64,000 bases of DNA from CAYUPI01 sp964446585. GTDB lineage: Bacteria; Verrucomicrobiota; Verrucomicrobiia; Limisphaerales; UBA8199. Positions 43,184 to 52,311 of the stretch are shown in pieces; within the stretch, counting starts at the first letter, position 1; each line of letters begins with the position of its first letter. Below the pieces are notes generated by a model. That model had not been told where the DNA came from. It saw only the letters and a list, made by a program, of their open reading frames with translations, and searched no databases. Position numbers and translations under genes: made by a program. The DNA lies in the NCBI GenBank assembly GCA_964446585.1, contig CAYUPI010000023.1, forward strand, positions 17,344 through 81,343, given 5' to 3'.

Positions 43184-44491
43184 TCATTTATCGCGCGACG
43201 TGACGAGCACAATGCCCTGTCCGGGTCGCAGCGCATAATGAAACGGCTCGGGAATGTAATCCAGCCGATGCTCGGGTGAGACATCGCGCAAGGGGGCGCC
43301 GGACTGGACGAACGGCCGCAAATGGTCCGTGCAGAATTCCTGGCGCTGCCACGGGTCTTTGTTGAGGATCAGCAAAGCTTCATCCTTGTGGCTGGCGGAC
43401 GCTTTCCACAGGAACAAAATGTTCGGGTTTTGGCAGGGCAGAATGCTCGTGGGACTTTCCTCGCGGAAGACCGCGTGCGCCTTTTTGACAGCATTGACCC
43501 GCGCGATGAAGGAACAGAGGTTGATGCCGTCAATTCTCCAGTCGGCGGGGGAGCTATGGATGACGTGCAACGCCTTGCGGAGTCCGTATTCGAATCCCAT
43601 CGGCATCATGACGCCGGCCGAAAACAGCGCGGAGAACAAATAACGCTGCTTGAGTCCGTCGATGTTGCCGTTGAGCTCTTCACATAGACGAGGGGTGTCG
43701 TGCGTCTCGGGGAAACTGATCGTTTGGGCGGTTTCCCGCACCAGATTGTATTGCTCGATCAGCCACCAATCGGAAAAGTTCCACCATTTGGAGCTGTTGA
43801 AGACATAATCGAAGCCCGCGCGCGCGGTTTCCCGGGTTTCATCAGCCGAACAGCCGAGCGTTTCGGCGATGAAGTGGGTGTGCGGATTCCGCGCTTTGGT
43901 TTCGCGAATCAACCGGCGCCAAAAGGCTTGCGGCACCTGGTAGGCGGCATCACAGCGGAAACCTTCAAACCCCAACCCGAGCAGGTGTTCGACCACGCCG
44001 AAGCAGTAGCGATAGAGCCCCTCGTGGTCGCGCGTGTGACGGTGATCAAACTGGGCGAGGTCCTTCCAGACGATTCTCTCGCCATTGTGATGACAGGAGG
44101 AATTCGCGATGCGCCCGTCTGGCTGCCGGACGAACCACTCAGGGTGTTGCCGCGTCAGCGGTGAATCGATGGCGCAATGGTTGATCACGAGATCGAGCAT
44201 GGCCTTCAGGCCGGCCGCTTTTGCCTGGGCGACCACGTGCCGGACCTGATCCTCCGGTGGAGCTCCGCTGGCCGGATCCAGCAACACTGGATTTATGGCA
44301 AAGTAATCCGCGATGGAATACAAACTGCGCGAAGCACCTGGCCGCTGGATTGGATTAACAAATACCCAGTTGAAACCCATGGTGGCCGCTCGCTGGAAGT
44401 GCTGGTTCCAGCGGGAAAAGGGCGCCGCGAGCAGAGGAAACAGGTTGTACAAAATCATCGCCATATTCGGATCATGATTCTTACGTAGCAC
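43184..44491 (-). CDS. GH13 family alpha-glucan enzyme (maltosyltransferase/amylase-like)
   Basis: 435 residues (an ATG at 44464 would start at MAMILYNLFPLL). The barrel motifs are MGFNWVFVNPIQRPGASRSL, AMLDLVINHCAIDS (region I), GFEGFRCDAAYQVP (region II, with catalytic Asp), THFIAETLGC (acid Glu) and ISFPETHDTPRL (third Asp). No signal peptide, so cytoplasmic. The region between regions I and II (HPEWFVRQPDGRI…) recalls the maltosyltransferase group (GlgE-like), but the full family is not certain. Convergent with glgA. Fits a role in glycogen or maltose metabolism. Confidence 0.7.
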   Translation of the reverse strand: MLRKNHDPNMAMILYNLFPLLAAPFSRWNQHFQRAATMGFNWVFVNPIQRPGASRSLYSIADYFAINPVLLDPASGAPPEDQVRHVVAQAKAAGLKAMLDLVINHCAIDSPLTRQHPEWFVRQPDGRIANSSCHHNGERIVWKDLAQFDHRHTRDHEGLYRYCFGVVEHLLGLGFEGFRCDAAYQVPQAFWRRLIRETKARNPHTHFIAETLGCSADETRETARAGFDYVFNSSKWWNFSDWWLIEQYNLVRETAQTISFPETHDTPRLCEELNGNIDGLKQRYLFSALFSAGVMMPMGFEYGLRKALHVIHSSPADWRIDGINLCSFIARVNAVKKAHAVFREESPTSILPCQNPNILFLWKASASHKDEALLILNKDPWQRQEFCTDHLRPFVQSGAPLRDVSPEHRLDYIPEPFHYALRPGQGIVLVTSRDK

Positions 44492-44862
44492 CAGGAGGTT
44501 ACGGCAAGAATTATGTTTTCAGATAAGTCAGGATTTTTGACACGACTGCCCCAACTTTGCCTCCAAAGAGCGGACAGAACTTTCCGATTTCTTAAGATCG
44601 CTCAGTAAGCAAGTTCCTGAACGGCTTTGTCCTGCTCCGCTTACCATTCGCTTGTTTAGAGTCGCGCTTGCAAAGCGGGAATTGTCCAGCGTTCGAGCAC
44701 TGGCACACAAGCTGCTCCTGGCTCCGAATGTGATGGAAACGAGAGCCAGATGGGGACACCGATGCGTACGTCAGGTTCACAGACTCGTCCTTTGAAAGAT
44801 CTCGTCGTTAGTTTCTAAAACTCACCGCAGTCCATATTGCCCGGAGGTCTCAAAATCAATCT
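44492..44862. other. spacer, nothing recognised
   Basis: 371 bases between two divergent genes (the GH13 gene and the coiled-coil gene). No coding frame with family features, no tRNA, no clear palindrome. Promoters for both sides should lie here. Confidence 0.4.
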
Positions 44863-47800
44863 ATGAAAATCATCAAGTCCACGAATTCGCAGGAACCCGT
44901 CCATTCCGTCGCCCCATCGGACATGGGGTTCTCCCCATGGCAACGGCTGAAGACGAAACGCATCTCGTACTTAACGCTGCCGTTGCTCGCCATGGCGACG
45001 GTAACCGAATTCGTGATCCTGGCGACGGGCTGGAAATACCAGCAGACCGTCTGCCTGCCACAGGGCATGGGAGTGACTTTCTTTGGCATCGGTCCGATAG
45101 GAGCAACTATCCTCGCGTGCGAGTTGCTGAAGCTGCCGCTGGCGATCTGGACCGCTTCACGGCAAGGCTTCCAAAAAGGCTTCATGCTGTTTGTCGGCCT
45201 GCCCTTGATCTGTGTGCTGACTTTCCAGTTGGTCAAGGACATGGCGGTCTATGAGATGGGGGTTGCCATGAACCCAGCCAGTCAGATGCTGGAGAAAGCA
45301 ACCGAAGAAGAAGTCAAAATCAACCACTTGAATGGCGACCTGGCTGCGATCGAGCAAAAGAAAGTGGAGCGTGAACACACGCTCGCCGAGTTGGCCGCCA
45401 AACGCAACAAGGCCAAGGCCGACCTCGAAGACTCACTCAAGCGCAACGATGAGGTGCGCCAGGACGCCATCAACCTGACTGATTATCAGAAGAAAGAGTT
45501 GTCGGAGGTAGAGGCGCGCCAGGCGACGATCATCGCGCAGTTCAATGCAGATACCGAACAGCTCACTAAAGCGCTTGCCGATTTGCGCGCCCGGCGCGAG
45601 GTCGAGTTGGGCCGGGCCACGAAATGGAACACTGAAGAAGCTCGCATTGAGAATGCCTACAAGACGAAAATGACCGAATACGCCAATGCGAAAGCCGCGT
45701 ATGAAAAGGACAAGGCGGACTACGATAACGCCAACTTTCTCAGGAGAAAATTCATGCGTGAGCCGGTCTCTCCCGGCGTGCCGCCCGAGCGCGAGGTCAA
45801 CCCGGTCCTTAAACCAACCGCTGTGGCCGAGCTCGATGATCAAATCAAGGCCAAAGAAGCCGAACTGCTGGCCGTCAATAGCAAGCGGCGTGAGCGTGTG
45901 GCCCAGGTGGACGCCGATGCCCGTCGTCTGCGCGAAGAATACGACAAGCGTTCAACCGACAAACGCGAGAAATCAGACACCAAACGCGAAGAATTGGCCG
46001 CCGCCCAGACCGCCCTGCTCGCCGAGTTGAACGCGGAAGAGAAACAAATGGATCAGGAAGTGACGGCCGCGGTTCAGAAGGTGGACGGAATCCGCGCGGA
46101 AATCGATGCCTGCCGGAAGAAGGCTGAGGGATTTTACGAGGCGCGCGAGGCGTCCATCAGAAAAACTCAGGTGCACCGCATTGCGACCACGGTGGAAATC
46201 GTGCGCGGCTTGATCAAGGGCGAGCGTCCCATGTCGATCAAGACCACCGCCAAAGAGCGAGGCGACATCCTGACCGACCAAATCAGCATGGTGCGGATTT
46301 GGGTTTATCCCGTGCTGGCATTCATCGTGGCATTCCTTCCCACGCTGATGGTCGAGATCGGCTTTTCCACCGTCTTCCAGCCTGAACGGCAGCGCCCGGC
46401 TTATCGTCTCGGCTTTATGGGCCGCCGTCTGCATTGGCTCTACACTCGCGCCGGTCGGCAAAAGATTTTGCGTTGCGAACGCATCGCCAGGGAGGCCTCA
46501 GCCGAGATCGCCGATCGTGACAAGGCGCTGGCCGAAGCAAAGGCCAGCGCCGATCGGGCTCTGTTCGATAAAGATGCGGAACTGGTGACCGCTCGTGAGG
46601 CCATGAATACCTCCGCGGCCAAACTCGAAGAGCAAGCGAAGCAAAAGGAGGAAGAATGGGTAGCCAAGCTCGCCGGCATGGCTGATTCGCTTAATCGCAC
46701 GGTGCTTGAGAAGGATGCTCTGCGCGATTTGCAGAAGTCCGAGATCGAGCGGCAGATCCAGATGCGCCAGAACGCGTGGTCCGAGCGTCTTACCCACTTG
46801 CGTCAGGAACTCGACGACCAGCGTGCTGCCAGCGAAGCGGAGCGCACCACCCTGATGCAGGAACATCACAGGAAATTGATGGAGGTGACCGAGGATTGCA
46901 AAACCCAGGTTGTCCAGGCTCGCCGCCAAATGGCGGATGCCGAATTGGCCGCGGTGGAAAAATCAGCCCGGTTGGAGCATGACTTGAAGGAAGCCCTGCA
47001 GGCTCGTGATGAAGCGGAATCTCAGTTGAAGCATCAAGTGGACACTCTTGGGCGCAAGCTGGCCCAGACCCAGGAAGACGCCGCCCGTCAAACGGACAAG
47101 GCTGTCCGGCAGGAGACGCACCGGTGGGAGCGCCAGCAGTTCGAATTTGAAAAGACTCTGCGACAGCGAGAAGAAGATGCTGAACACCGGTTGAGCCAAC
47201 GCGAGCAGGAGCTGTCCCTCGCATTTGAGGCGCGCCTGGCGGACGAGAAAGACAAGGTGGAGCAGGCCGCCCGCCTCCGCGAAGCGGAACTTCAGCGTCA
47301 GATGGAGGCTCGCGCTCGCGAGGTCGAGGCGCGCTGGAATCAAGAGGTGCAGCAGCGGGAAGAAGCCGCCCAATTCCGGCTCAAACAACGGGAAGAGCAG
47401 TTGCAGGCGCAAGCGGAGGCCCGTCTGAGCGACTTGCAAACGCAGGCTGCTGAGCAGTGGCGTCGGCGGGAATTGGAATTGGAACGCCAGCTCGAGGTTC
47501 AAGCGCGTGAGGCTGACTCTCGCATGAAACAGGAATTGCAGCAGAAGGAAACAGCCTTCCAGACCAGGCTCAAGCAGCGCGAGCAGGAACTGGCCACGCG
47601 AGCCGAGGCGCGGGAAACCGAATTGCAAAATCAATTTGCCTCGGATTTGAGCGCCCGTGAGGAAGAATGGGAACGCCAGGCCGAGTCGCGTGCCCGCGCC
47701 AAAGAGGCCCGGTTGGGTCTCGAAGCGCAGCAGAAGGAAGAACTTTTCCTGTCCAAATCTCGCCAGCGTGATCAACAATGGCAGGCCAAATTAGACGCTG

Positions 47801-48219
47801 CCCGAGCCGAGGTGCAGGCCCAGACCAAAGAGCTGGTTCGCCGGCGCGACGTGGAGGCCGAGGCCGCTCTGCGTGAGCTGGAAGCCCAACTCCGGAAAGA
47901 AATGCAACTGAAGGAAGAGGCTGTGCAGACCAAGGCCAGGCAGCGTGAGCAGGAACTGATTGCGGAGCTGACCGCCCAGGCGGAGCAGCGCCACTCAGCC
48001 GCGAAGGCGGAGTGGGAGACCGAGTTCCAAACCAAATCGCGCATCGTCATCGAACCGATTAAGGCGCAGTTGGCCCGCATTGAAAAGGAGCGCGACGAAG
48101 CCCTGCAGTCCGCGTCTGAGGGTGCTCGCCGCGTGCAGAATCTGGAGCAAAAACTGACCGAAGCGTCCACGTTCCTGAGTAATTGGAGAAACGGAAAAAC
48201 GGTCTCCGGGGCGGTTTGA
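44863..48219 (+). CDS. 1118-residue membrane-anchored coiled-coil protein
   Basis: N-terminal transmembrane segments at about 36-57, 68-97 and 106-124, then roughly 350 residues of coiled coil (EKATEEEVKINHLNGDLAAI, EHTLAELAAKRNKAKADLED), a fourth membrane segment (WVYPVLAFIVAFLPTLMVEI, about 478-500), and finally over 580 residues of highly charged coiled coil. The last 300 residues contain four or five imperfect 60-residue repeats built on the scheme REAELQRQMEARAREVEAR then QQREEAAQFRLKQREEQLQA. The topology suggests a membrane base with two long cytosolic stalks. No catalytic domain seen. It does not overlap any neighbour and has its own terminator hairpin, so it is a stand-alone gene. 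Function unknown; a structural or mechanosensing role is only a guess. Confidence 0.8.
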   Translation: MKIIKSTNSQEPVHSVAPSDMGFSPWQRLKTKRISYLTLPLLAMATVTEFVILATGWKYQQTVCLPQGMGVTFFGIGPIGATILACELLKLPLAIWTASRQGFQKGFMLFVGLPLICVLTFQLVKDMAVYEMGVAMNPASQMLEKATEEEVKINHLNGDLAAIEQKKVEREHTLAELAAKRNKAKADLEDSLKRNDEVRQDAINLTDYQKKELSEVEARQATIIAQFNADTEQLTKALADLRARREVELGRATKWNTEEARIENAYKTKMTEYANAKAAYEKDKADYDNANFLRRKFMREPVSPGVPPEREVNPVLKPTAVAELDDQIKAKEAELLAVNSKRRERVAQVDADARRLREEYDKRSTDKREKSDTKREELAAAQTALLAELNAEEKQMDQEVTAAVQKVDGIRAEIDACRKKAEGFYEAREASIRKTQVHRIATTVEIVRGLIKGERPMSIKTTAKERGDILTDQISMVRIWVYPVLAFIVAFLPTLMVEIGFSTVFQPERQRPAYRLGFMGRRLHWLYTRAGRQKILRCERIAREASAEIADRDKALAEAKASADRALFDKDAELVTAREAMNTSAAKLEEQAKQKEEEWVAKLAGMADSLNRTVLEKDALRDLQKSEIERQIQMRQNAWSERLTHLRQELDDQRAASEAERTTLMQEHHRKLMEVTEDCKTQVVQARRQMADAELAAVEKSARLEHDLKEALQARDEAESQLKHQVDTLGRKLAQTQEDAARQTDKAVRQETHRWERQQFEFEKTLRQREEDAEHRLSQREQELSLAFEARLADEKDKVEQAARLREAELQRQMEARAREVEARWNQEVQQREEAAQFRLKQREEQLQAQAEARLSDLQTQAAEQWRRRELELERQLEVQAREADSRMKQELQQKETAFQTRLKQREQELATRAEARETELQNQFASDLSAREEEWERQAESRARAKEARLGLEAQQKEELFLSKSRQRDQQWQAKLDAARAEVQAQTKELVRRRDVEAEAALRELEAQLRKEMQLKEEAVQTKARQREQELIAELTAQAEQRHSAAKAEWETEFQTKSRIVIEPIKAQLARIEKERDEALQSASEGARRVQNLEQKLTEASTFLSNWRNGKTVSGAV

Positions 48220-48228
48220 TCAAAGGCT

Positions 48229-48261
48229 GGAAAACCACGGGTGTTACTCCCGTGGTTTTCC
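48229..48261. terminator. strong intrinsic terminator hairpin
   Basis: Perfect 13-base stem GGAAAACCACGGG/CCCGTGGTTTTCC with a 7-base loop, ten bases after the coiled-coil gene stop. A short T-rich run follows (TTATTTC). It ends the coiled-coil transcript. Confidence 0.8.
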
Positions 48262-48370
48262 TTATTTCGCGGGCCGAAACTGCACTGAGCAACTGACCTG
48301 CCTGCAATGACCATGCCTGCCGTGCCCACGGGTCGGTTGAGGGACCGGCCGTTACGCGCAAAGTGGCCAG

Positions 48371-48739
48371 TCAGTCCTTCGCCCAGAAATCAATAACAAA
48401 CGCTTCCTCGAGCACCGGGCCGACCAGCTTGACAAAGTCCTTGTGCTCTGCATGGGAAATATAGGCATCCCGATCCTTCTCGTTCTTAAAGCTCAGAATA
48501 AAACAATGGGTAAATCCTTTGTCGAGGTTTTCTTTGCTGATATTGGTGCCCCATTCGAGCTTCACGACTTGGGGAATCTTTTCTTTTAAGGCACGGAACG
48601 CAGTTTCAACTTTCTTGATGTCATCCGGCGCGGCCGTGCTTTTGAATTTGAAACTGACAACATGCTGAAGCTTTTCGGCGGCACTGGCGTTCATGGCGAG
48701 CAAAACCAAGACTGGTATAAGAGCGATAACTTTTTTCAT
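48371..48739 (-). CDS. exported Dabb (stress-responsive alpha-beta barrel) protein
   Basis: 122 residues with a signal peptide (MKKVIALIPVLVLLAMNASA). The mature domain starts LQHVVSFKFKSTAAPDDIKK and has FTHCFILSFKNEKDRDAYIS, ending HKDFVKLVGPVLEEAFVIDF, the full dimeric alpha-beta barrel Dabb pattern. Such small proteins often bind ligands in stress responses; here the export signal is unusual among family members but common in Verrucomicrobiota. Divergent from the GH57 gene, 151 bases apart. Confidence 0.8.
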   Translation of the reverse strand: MKKVIALIPVLVLLAMNASAAEKLQHVVSFKFKSTAAPDDIKKVETAFRALKEKIPQVVKLEWGTNISKENLDKGFTHCFILSFKNEKDRDAYISHAEHKDFVKLVGPVLEEAFVIDFWAKD

Positions 48740-48890
48740 GGTGCCGGCATCCTATGCAAAACGGGAGGAACTGGCAACGGCATGACTGAGCGCCAAAGTT
48801 GCGGGCTGACATCAGTGAAATCGGCTGGCGGGGGCCATTGACTAACTCGCGATTCTCGCGGAGGCTGCACGGCCCAGAGTTGGACATGTT

Positions 48891-50354
48891 ATGACTGAAA
48901 TTGCGGAGTATATTGAGCAACGCCCGAACATTTGCGGGTCTGAGGCACAAGTTGAGGCCGCCATCGCCGGGACAGCGGGCAAGCCGGTGTTCCAGGCCGA
49001 CAGCCGGATTGATTTCGCGAACATCAACGGCGCCTTTGCGAGCGCGCTGCACATGCATCAGCCGTTGATTCCGGCGGGCGGCCAGGATCTGGCCACAGCC
49101 GAAATCATCAGCAATCTCAAGTACATGATGGATAACCCGGGCATTGGGGACAACCACAACGCGCCGGTGTTCGTCTGGTGCTACAAGCGGATGGGAGAAT
49201 TTATTCCGCAATTGGTGGAAGAAGGCAAACAGCCGCGGGTCATGCTCGAGTATTCCGGAACGCTGCTGCACGGCATGCGGCAGATGGGCCTTAACGACGT
49301 CTTTGACAATCTCAAGCGAATTACGTGCGACGCCCGTTATCGCGGCTCAGTCGAGTGGCTGGGTTGCCCGTGGGGCCACGCAGTGGCGCCTTCGACTCCG
49401 GTGCAGGACTACCGCCAGCATGTCCGGGCCTGGCAACATGATTTCGCCGCGATCTTCGGCTGGGAGGCGCTGGCACGGGTGCGCGGCTTTTCTCCGGCAG
49501 AAATGGCGCTGCCAAATCATCCCGAAACCGCCTATGAATTCGTTAAGACGCTTAAGAACTGCGGGTATCAGTGGGTCCTGGTGCAGGAACATACGGTCGA
49601 GCGACCCGACAACGGCCAGGGCGCCGAGCGCAAACATTTGCCGCACCGTCTGGTGTGCCGCAACGCCCGGGGCGAGGAAGCCAGTATCATTGCGATTATC
49701 AAGACCCAGGGCAGTGACACCAAACTGGTCGCCCAGATGCAGCCGTACTATGAGGCAAAGGGCCTGTCGCGGTGGGAATTGGCGGGCAAAGAGGTTCCGC
49801 CGCTGGTGGCACAAATCGCCGATGGCGAAAATGGCGGCGTGATGATGAACGAATTTCCGTCGAAATACCTTGAAGTCATGCGCGAATGTTCAGGCTCCAG
49901 AACTCCGGCGATGAACGCGACCGAATATCTCGAACATCTATTTGTGCTGGGCATTCGCGAGCAGGACCTGCCGCCGCTTCAACCGATTTTCCAAAAAAGA
50001 ATCTGGGACCGATTCAATCCTGGTCAAGGCCCGGAGCGGCTGGGGCAGGTGATCGAGCAACTCAAGAAAGAGGATCACCGTTTTCACATGGAAGGCGGCA
50101 GTTGGACGAACAACATTTCCTGGGTCAAGGGCTACGAGTCGCTGATCGGTCCGATGGAGCGCGCCAGCTCACATTTTTATGAGAAGGTCCTGAAACCCGG
50201 TGTTGCTTCCAGTGACCCGCGATACCGGAATTCTCTGTTTCATCTGCTGTGTTCACAAACGAGTTGTTATCGCTATTGGGGAGAGGGCATGTGGACGGAT
50301 TATGGGAAGGAGATCTGCCGTCGGGTCGAAGCGATCCTGACGCACGACTTTTAA
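48891..50354 (+). CDS. glycoside hydrolase family 57-type protein
   Basis: 487 residues. FASALHMHQPLIPAGGQDLA at the start has the His pair typical of GH57 region I; VFVWCYKRMGEFIPQLVEEG and VEWLGCPWGHAVAP match GH57 regions, and ALPNHPETAYEFVKTLKNCG may carry the nucleophile region. It ends HLLCSQTSCYRYWGEGMWTD, a family-typical tail. GH57 enzymes cleave or rearrange alpha-glucans (amylase, branching, amylopullulanase). It forms, with glgA, glgB and the GH13 gene, the glycogen-related set of the window. No signal peptide, so cytoplasmic. Confidence 0.75.
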   Translation: MTEIAEYIEQRPNICGSEAQVEAAIAGTAGKPVFQADSRIDFANINGAFASALHMHQPLIPAGGQDLATAEIISNLKYMMDNPGIGDNHNAPVFVWCYKRMGEFIPQLVEEGKQPRVMLEYSGTLLHGMRQMGLNDVFDNLKRITCDARYRGSVEWLGCPWGHAVAPSTPVQDYRQHVRAWQHDFAAIFGWEALARVRGFSPAEMALPNHPETAYEFVKTLKNCGYQWVLVQEHTVERPDNGQGAERKHLPHRLVCRNARGEEASIIAIIKTQGSDTKLVAQMQPYYEAKGLSRWELAGKEVPPLVAQIADGENGGVMMNEFPSKYLEVMRECSGSRTPAMNATEYLEHLFVLGIREQDLPPLQPIFQKRIWDRFNPGQGPERLGQVIEQLKKEDHRFHMEGGSWTNNISWVKGYESLIGPMERASSHFYEKVLKPGVASSDPRYRNSLFHLLCSQTSCYRYWGEGMWTDYGKEICRRVEAILTHDF

Positions 50355-50360
50355 ACGAAC

Positions 50361-50496
50361 TGGAGTGGTGGAGCGGTGGAGTAATGGAACAATGGAAAGA
50401 TGGAGTAATGGATTATTGGAGTATTGAAACCTTGAGAATTTCGGGCTGCGGCATCTGCACTCAATTGCTCCATTACTCCATCACTCCGCCACTCCG
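50361..50496. repeat. imperfect 35-base inverted repeat in a GGAGTRATGG-rich tract
   Basis: TGGAGTGGTGGAGCGGTGGA… at 50361-50395 faces its near-complement at 50462-50496, with more GGAGTAATGG-type units between. The structure sits seven bases after the GH57 stop and can act as a terminator. Similar GGAGTGGTGG repeats are scattered in related genomes. Confidence 0.7.
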
Positions 50497-50516
50497 TCTT
50501 TTGGGTGAAAAAAGGT

Positions 50517-50540
50517 GGCGGCCTGCTTGCGCAGGCCGCC
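50517..50540. terminator. GC hairpin GGCGGCCTGC-TTGC-GCAGGCCGCC
   Basis: Perfect 10-base stem with a 4-base loop. No following T run, so it may be a rho-independent terminator of weak type or part of a dispersed palindrome. The rest of 50541-50872 contains no gene; a CCGAATGACGAATCC-like repeat lies at 50755-50778. Confidence 0.55.
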
Positions 50541-50872
50541 AGAAACCAAACCCAAGGAGTTGAAGAGCGCTACGCCACTGGCACAGCGCATTCCAGCGGA
50601 GTTATGGAGGGACTTTTCGCCTCTACCTCTGTGGAGGAGGCGGTGGGACGCGCAGGCCCCTCCTTAAAGGGACACTGCGACGTTCTCATGGCGCATTGGC
50701 CAGCACGGAACATACCAAGGTCGTTTGACGAAATCGGAATGTCGAAATGACGCATAAATTCCGAATGACGAATCCTTAAGCAGGAGGCTATGCTTGCCGA
50801 TTCCAGGGCAGCGCGTGTCCAGTTTGTGGACGGTTGGCCCAAGATGAGCCATTCCCCTGGACAGGGCAGAGG

Positions 50873-51676
50873 TCAGCGCGGAACCGCGTCGAATTTGGGA
50901 GTCGCTCGGACGCGCTCATCACCCTCAAAGAGGAGGTGGCGTCTTTCAACTGTGACGATTGTCTTGCCCGCCAGCGCCACGGCTTCAAGGGCCTCCCAGC
51001 GGCTCAGGCCCCACGCAGCGAAGCTGTGCCGATAAAAATGCCAGGAGTCGTAAGAGCGCCTCCATGGCCGAATGTCCATCTTCAGGTTCTTCTTCAGCTT
51101 GGGCTGCACGAAATCCCAATCGCGGTCATCGTACACAACGTGAGGCAGGAAGGCAGTGCGGCGCAGTTTATCGGCCGCGGCAGAGTGGCTGACGCGAATC
51201 AGAGGTTCGAGTGGGTCCTCGTCCGTATGCAGCAGCAGCAGCGGCGGATAGAAGGTAGCGCGAATCAATGTCTGGTTCGTCAGGGCCGCAACGGCGTCGA
51301 GCAGGGATGGATTGCTGTTCGTCACCACCGCACGGGCGCGACGGAACATGTAGAACTCATCCGTCGCGCCAGGCATGAAGATCAGCGCCTTCACGGTGTC
51401 ATTGGACTGGAAAGCGCGCAGCACCAGGTTCACGCAATTACTGCGATTCAATTCGGTGACCTTTGCACCCAAGGGCATTTGCGCCAACGCGGATTCCCAT
51501 CCCTCGGCGGCGCACAGGAACAGCGGTGAGACCCAAAATGTGAGCAAGAGAAAGTTCTGAAGCGGTTCGCAGCTTCTTCCCAATCCTAATTTTAATCCCC
51601 TTCCCGCTCGATGAACTGGAGGGACGAGCAAGATCAAGAGTAAGAGAATGATTAAGAGCGATGAGGAGGGGTGCAT
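50873..51676 (-). CDS. exported hypothetical protein
   Basis: 267 residues beginning with a long hydrophobic segment (SSLLIILLLLILLVPPVH) and a second (FLLLTFWVSPLFLCAAEG), so it is exported or double-anchored. The mature part has AKVTELNRSNCVNLVLRAFQ, VKALIFMPGATDEFYMFRRA and RPWRRSYDSWHFYRHSFAAW, with a late LAGKTIVTVERRHLLFEGDE. No family recognised. It lies 38 bases downstream of hscB, same strand. Confidence 0.6.
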   Translation of the reverse strand: MHPSSSLLIILLLLILLVPPVHRAGRGLKLGLGRSCEPLQNFLLLTFWVSPLFLCAAEGWESALAQMPLGAKVTELNRSNCVNLVLRAFQSNDTVKALIFMPGATDEFYMFRRARAVVTNSNPSLLDAVAALTNQTLIRATFYPPLLLLHTDEDPLEPLIRVSHSAAADKLRRTAFLPHVVYDDRDWDFVQPKLKKNLKMDIRPWRRSYDSWHFYRHSFAAWGLSRWEALEAVALAGKTIVTVERRHLLFEGDERVRATPKFDAVPR

Positions 51677-51714
51677 GGTGGGTTGCTGATGGTTCTGGAA
51701 ATGTTTTAGTCAGA

Positions 51715-52311
51715 TCACAGCGCGAGCTGGATGCTTCGTTCGCGAAGCTGGTCGCTCCACCGCGTGAAAAAGCTCAATCGCCGGTACAACTCCTCGAGCC
51801 GCGGGAAAGCCGCGGCGTGGTCGGCGGCGTTCCAAGCGGAATCGATCTCTCTGATGTCGGCAAGCAGCGATTCCCGCTCGGAATTTATCTTTTGCTGGAG
51901 CGCAGCCAACCGTTCGGCGCGTTCCCGGCCACGCTCGAATTGCTGCACTTGAAGCAGTGGTGACGTGGTCCGGCGTTTTTCCGCCAGCAGGGCGTCGGCT
52001 TCGCGGCACACCTGATTGACCTCGTCGAAAATGATAAACAAATCCTCCGGAATGCGTTGCACCTCTTTCGGACGCGAGCCCAGCTCCAGTTCCAGCAAAT
52101 GCAACAACCGCTCTTTGGGGTCGTGTAACCGGTTATAGGCCGCGTTGATTTCAGCGAAGCGCTGTTGGGCGTCGGCCCGTTCGGCCGCGCTGGCGTTGTG
52201 CATGCGGTCGGGGTGCAGCTTCGAGGAGAGGGCCAGGAACTTTTGTTTGATTGATTCAGGATCGAGCCAGGGCCGCCGCGGCTCACCCAACAGCGCGAAG
52301 CAATCCATCAC
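51715..52311 (-). CDS. hscB: HscB-like J-domain co-chaperone
   Basis: 198 residues. N-terminal J domain (MMDCFALLGEPRRPWLDPES, IKQKFLALSSKLHPDRMHNA with the HPD motif, RFAEINAAYNRLHDPKERLL) is followed by a helical domain (NSERESLLADIREIDSAWNA) that in HscB binds the IscU scaffold. HscB partners the Hsp70 HscA in cluster transfer, but no hscA is in the window. It overlaps iscA by four bases, so the two are coupled. Confidence 0.85.
   Translation of the reverse strand: MMDCFALLGEPRRPWLDPESIKQKFLALSSKLHPDRMHNASAAERADAQQRFAEINAAYNRLHDPKERLLHLLELELGSRPKEVQRIPEDLFIIFDEVNQVCREADALLAEKRRTTSPLLQVQQFERGRERAERLAALQQKINSERESLLADIREIDSAWNAADHAAAFPRLEELYRRLSFFTRWSDQLRERSIQLAL

Noticed and set aside
44863..48219. 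Possible ZorA-like or MotA-like motor subunit with coiled-coil tail
   Set aside because: It has four TM segments but no MotA/ExbB-type motif and no OmpA/MotB-like neighbour; the coiled coil alone is not evidence.
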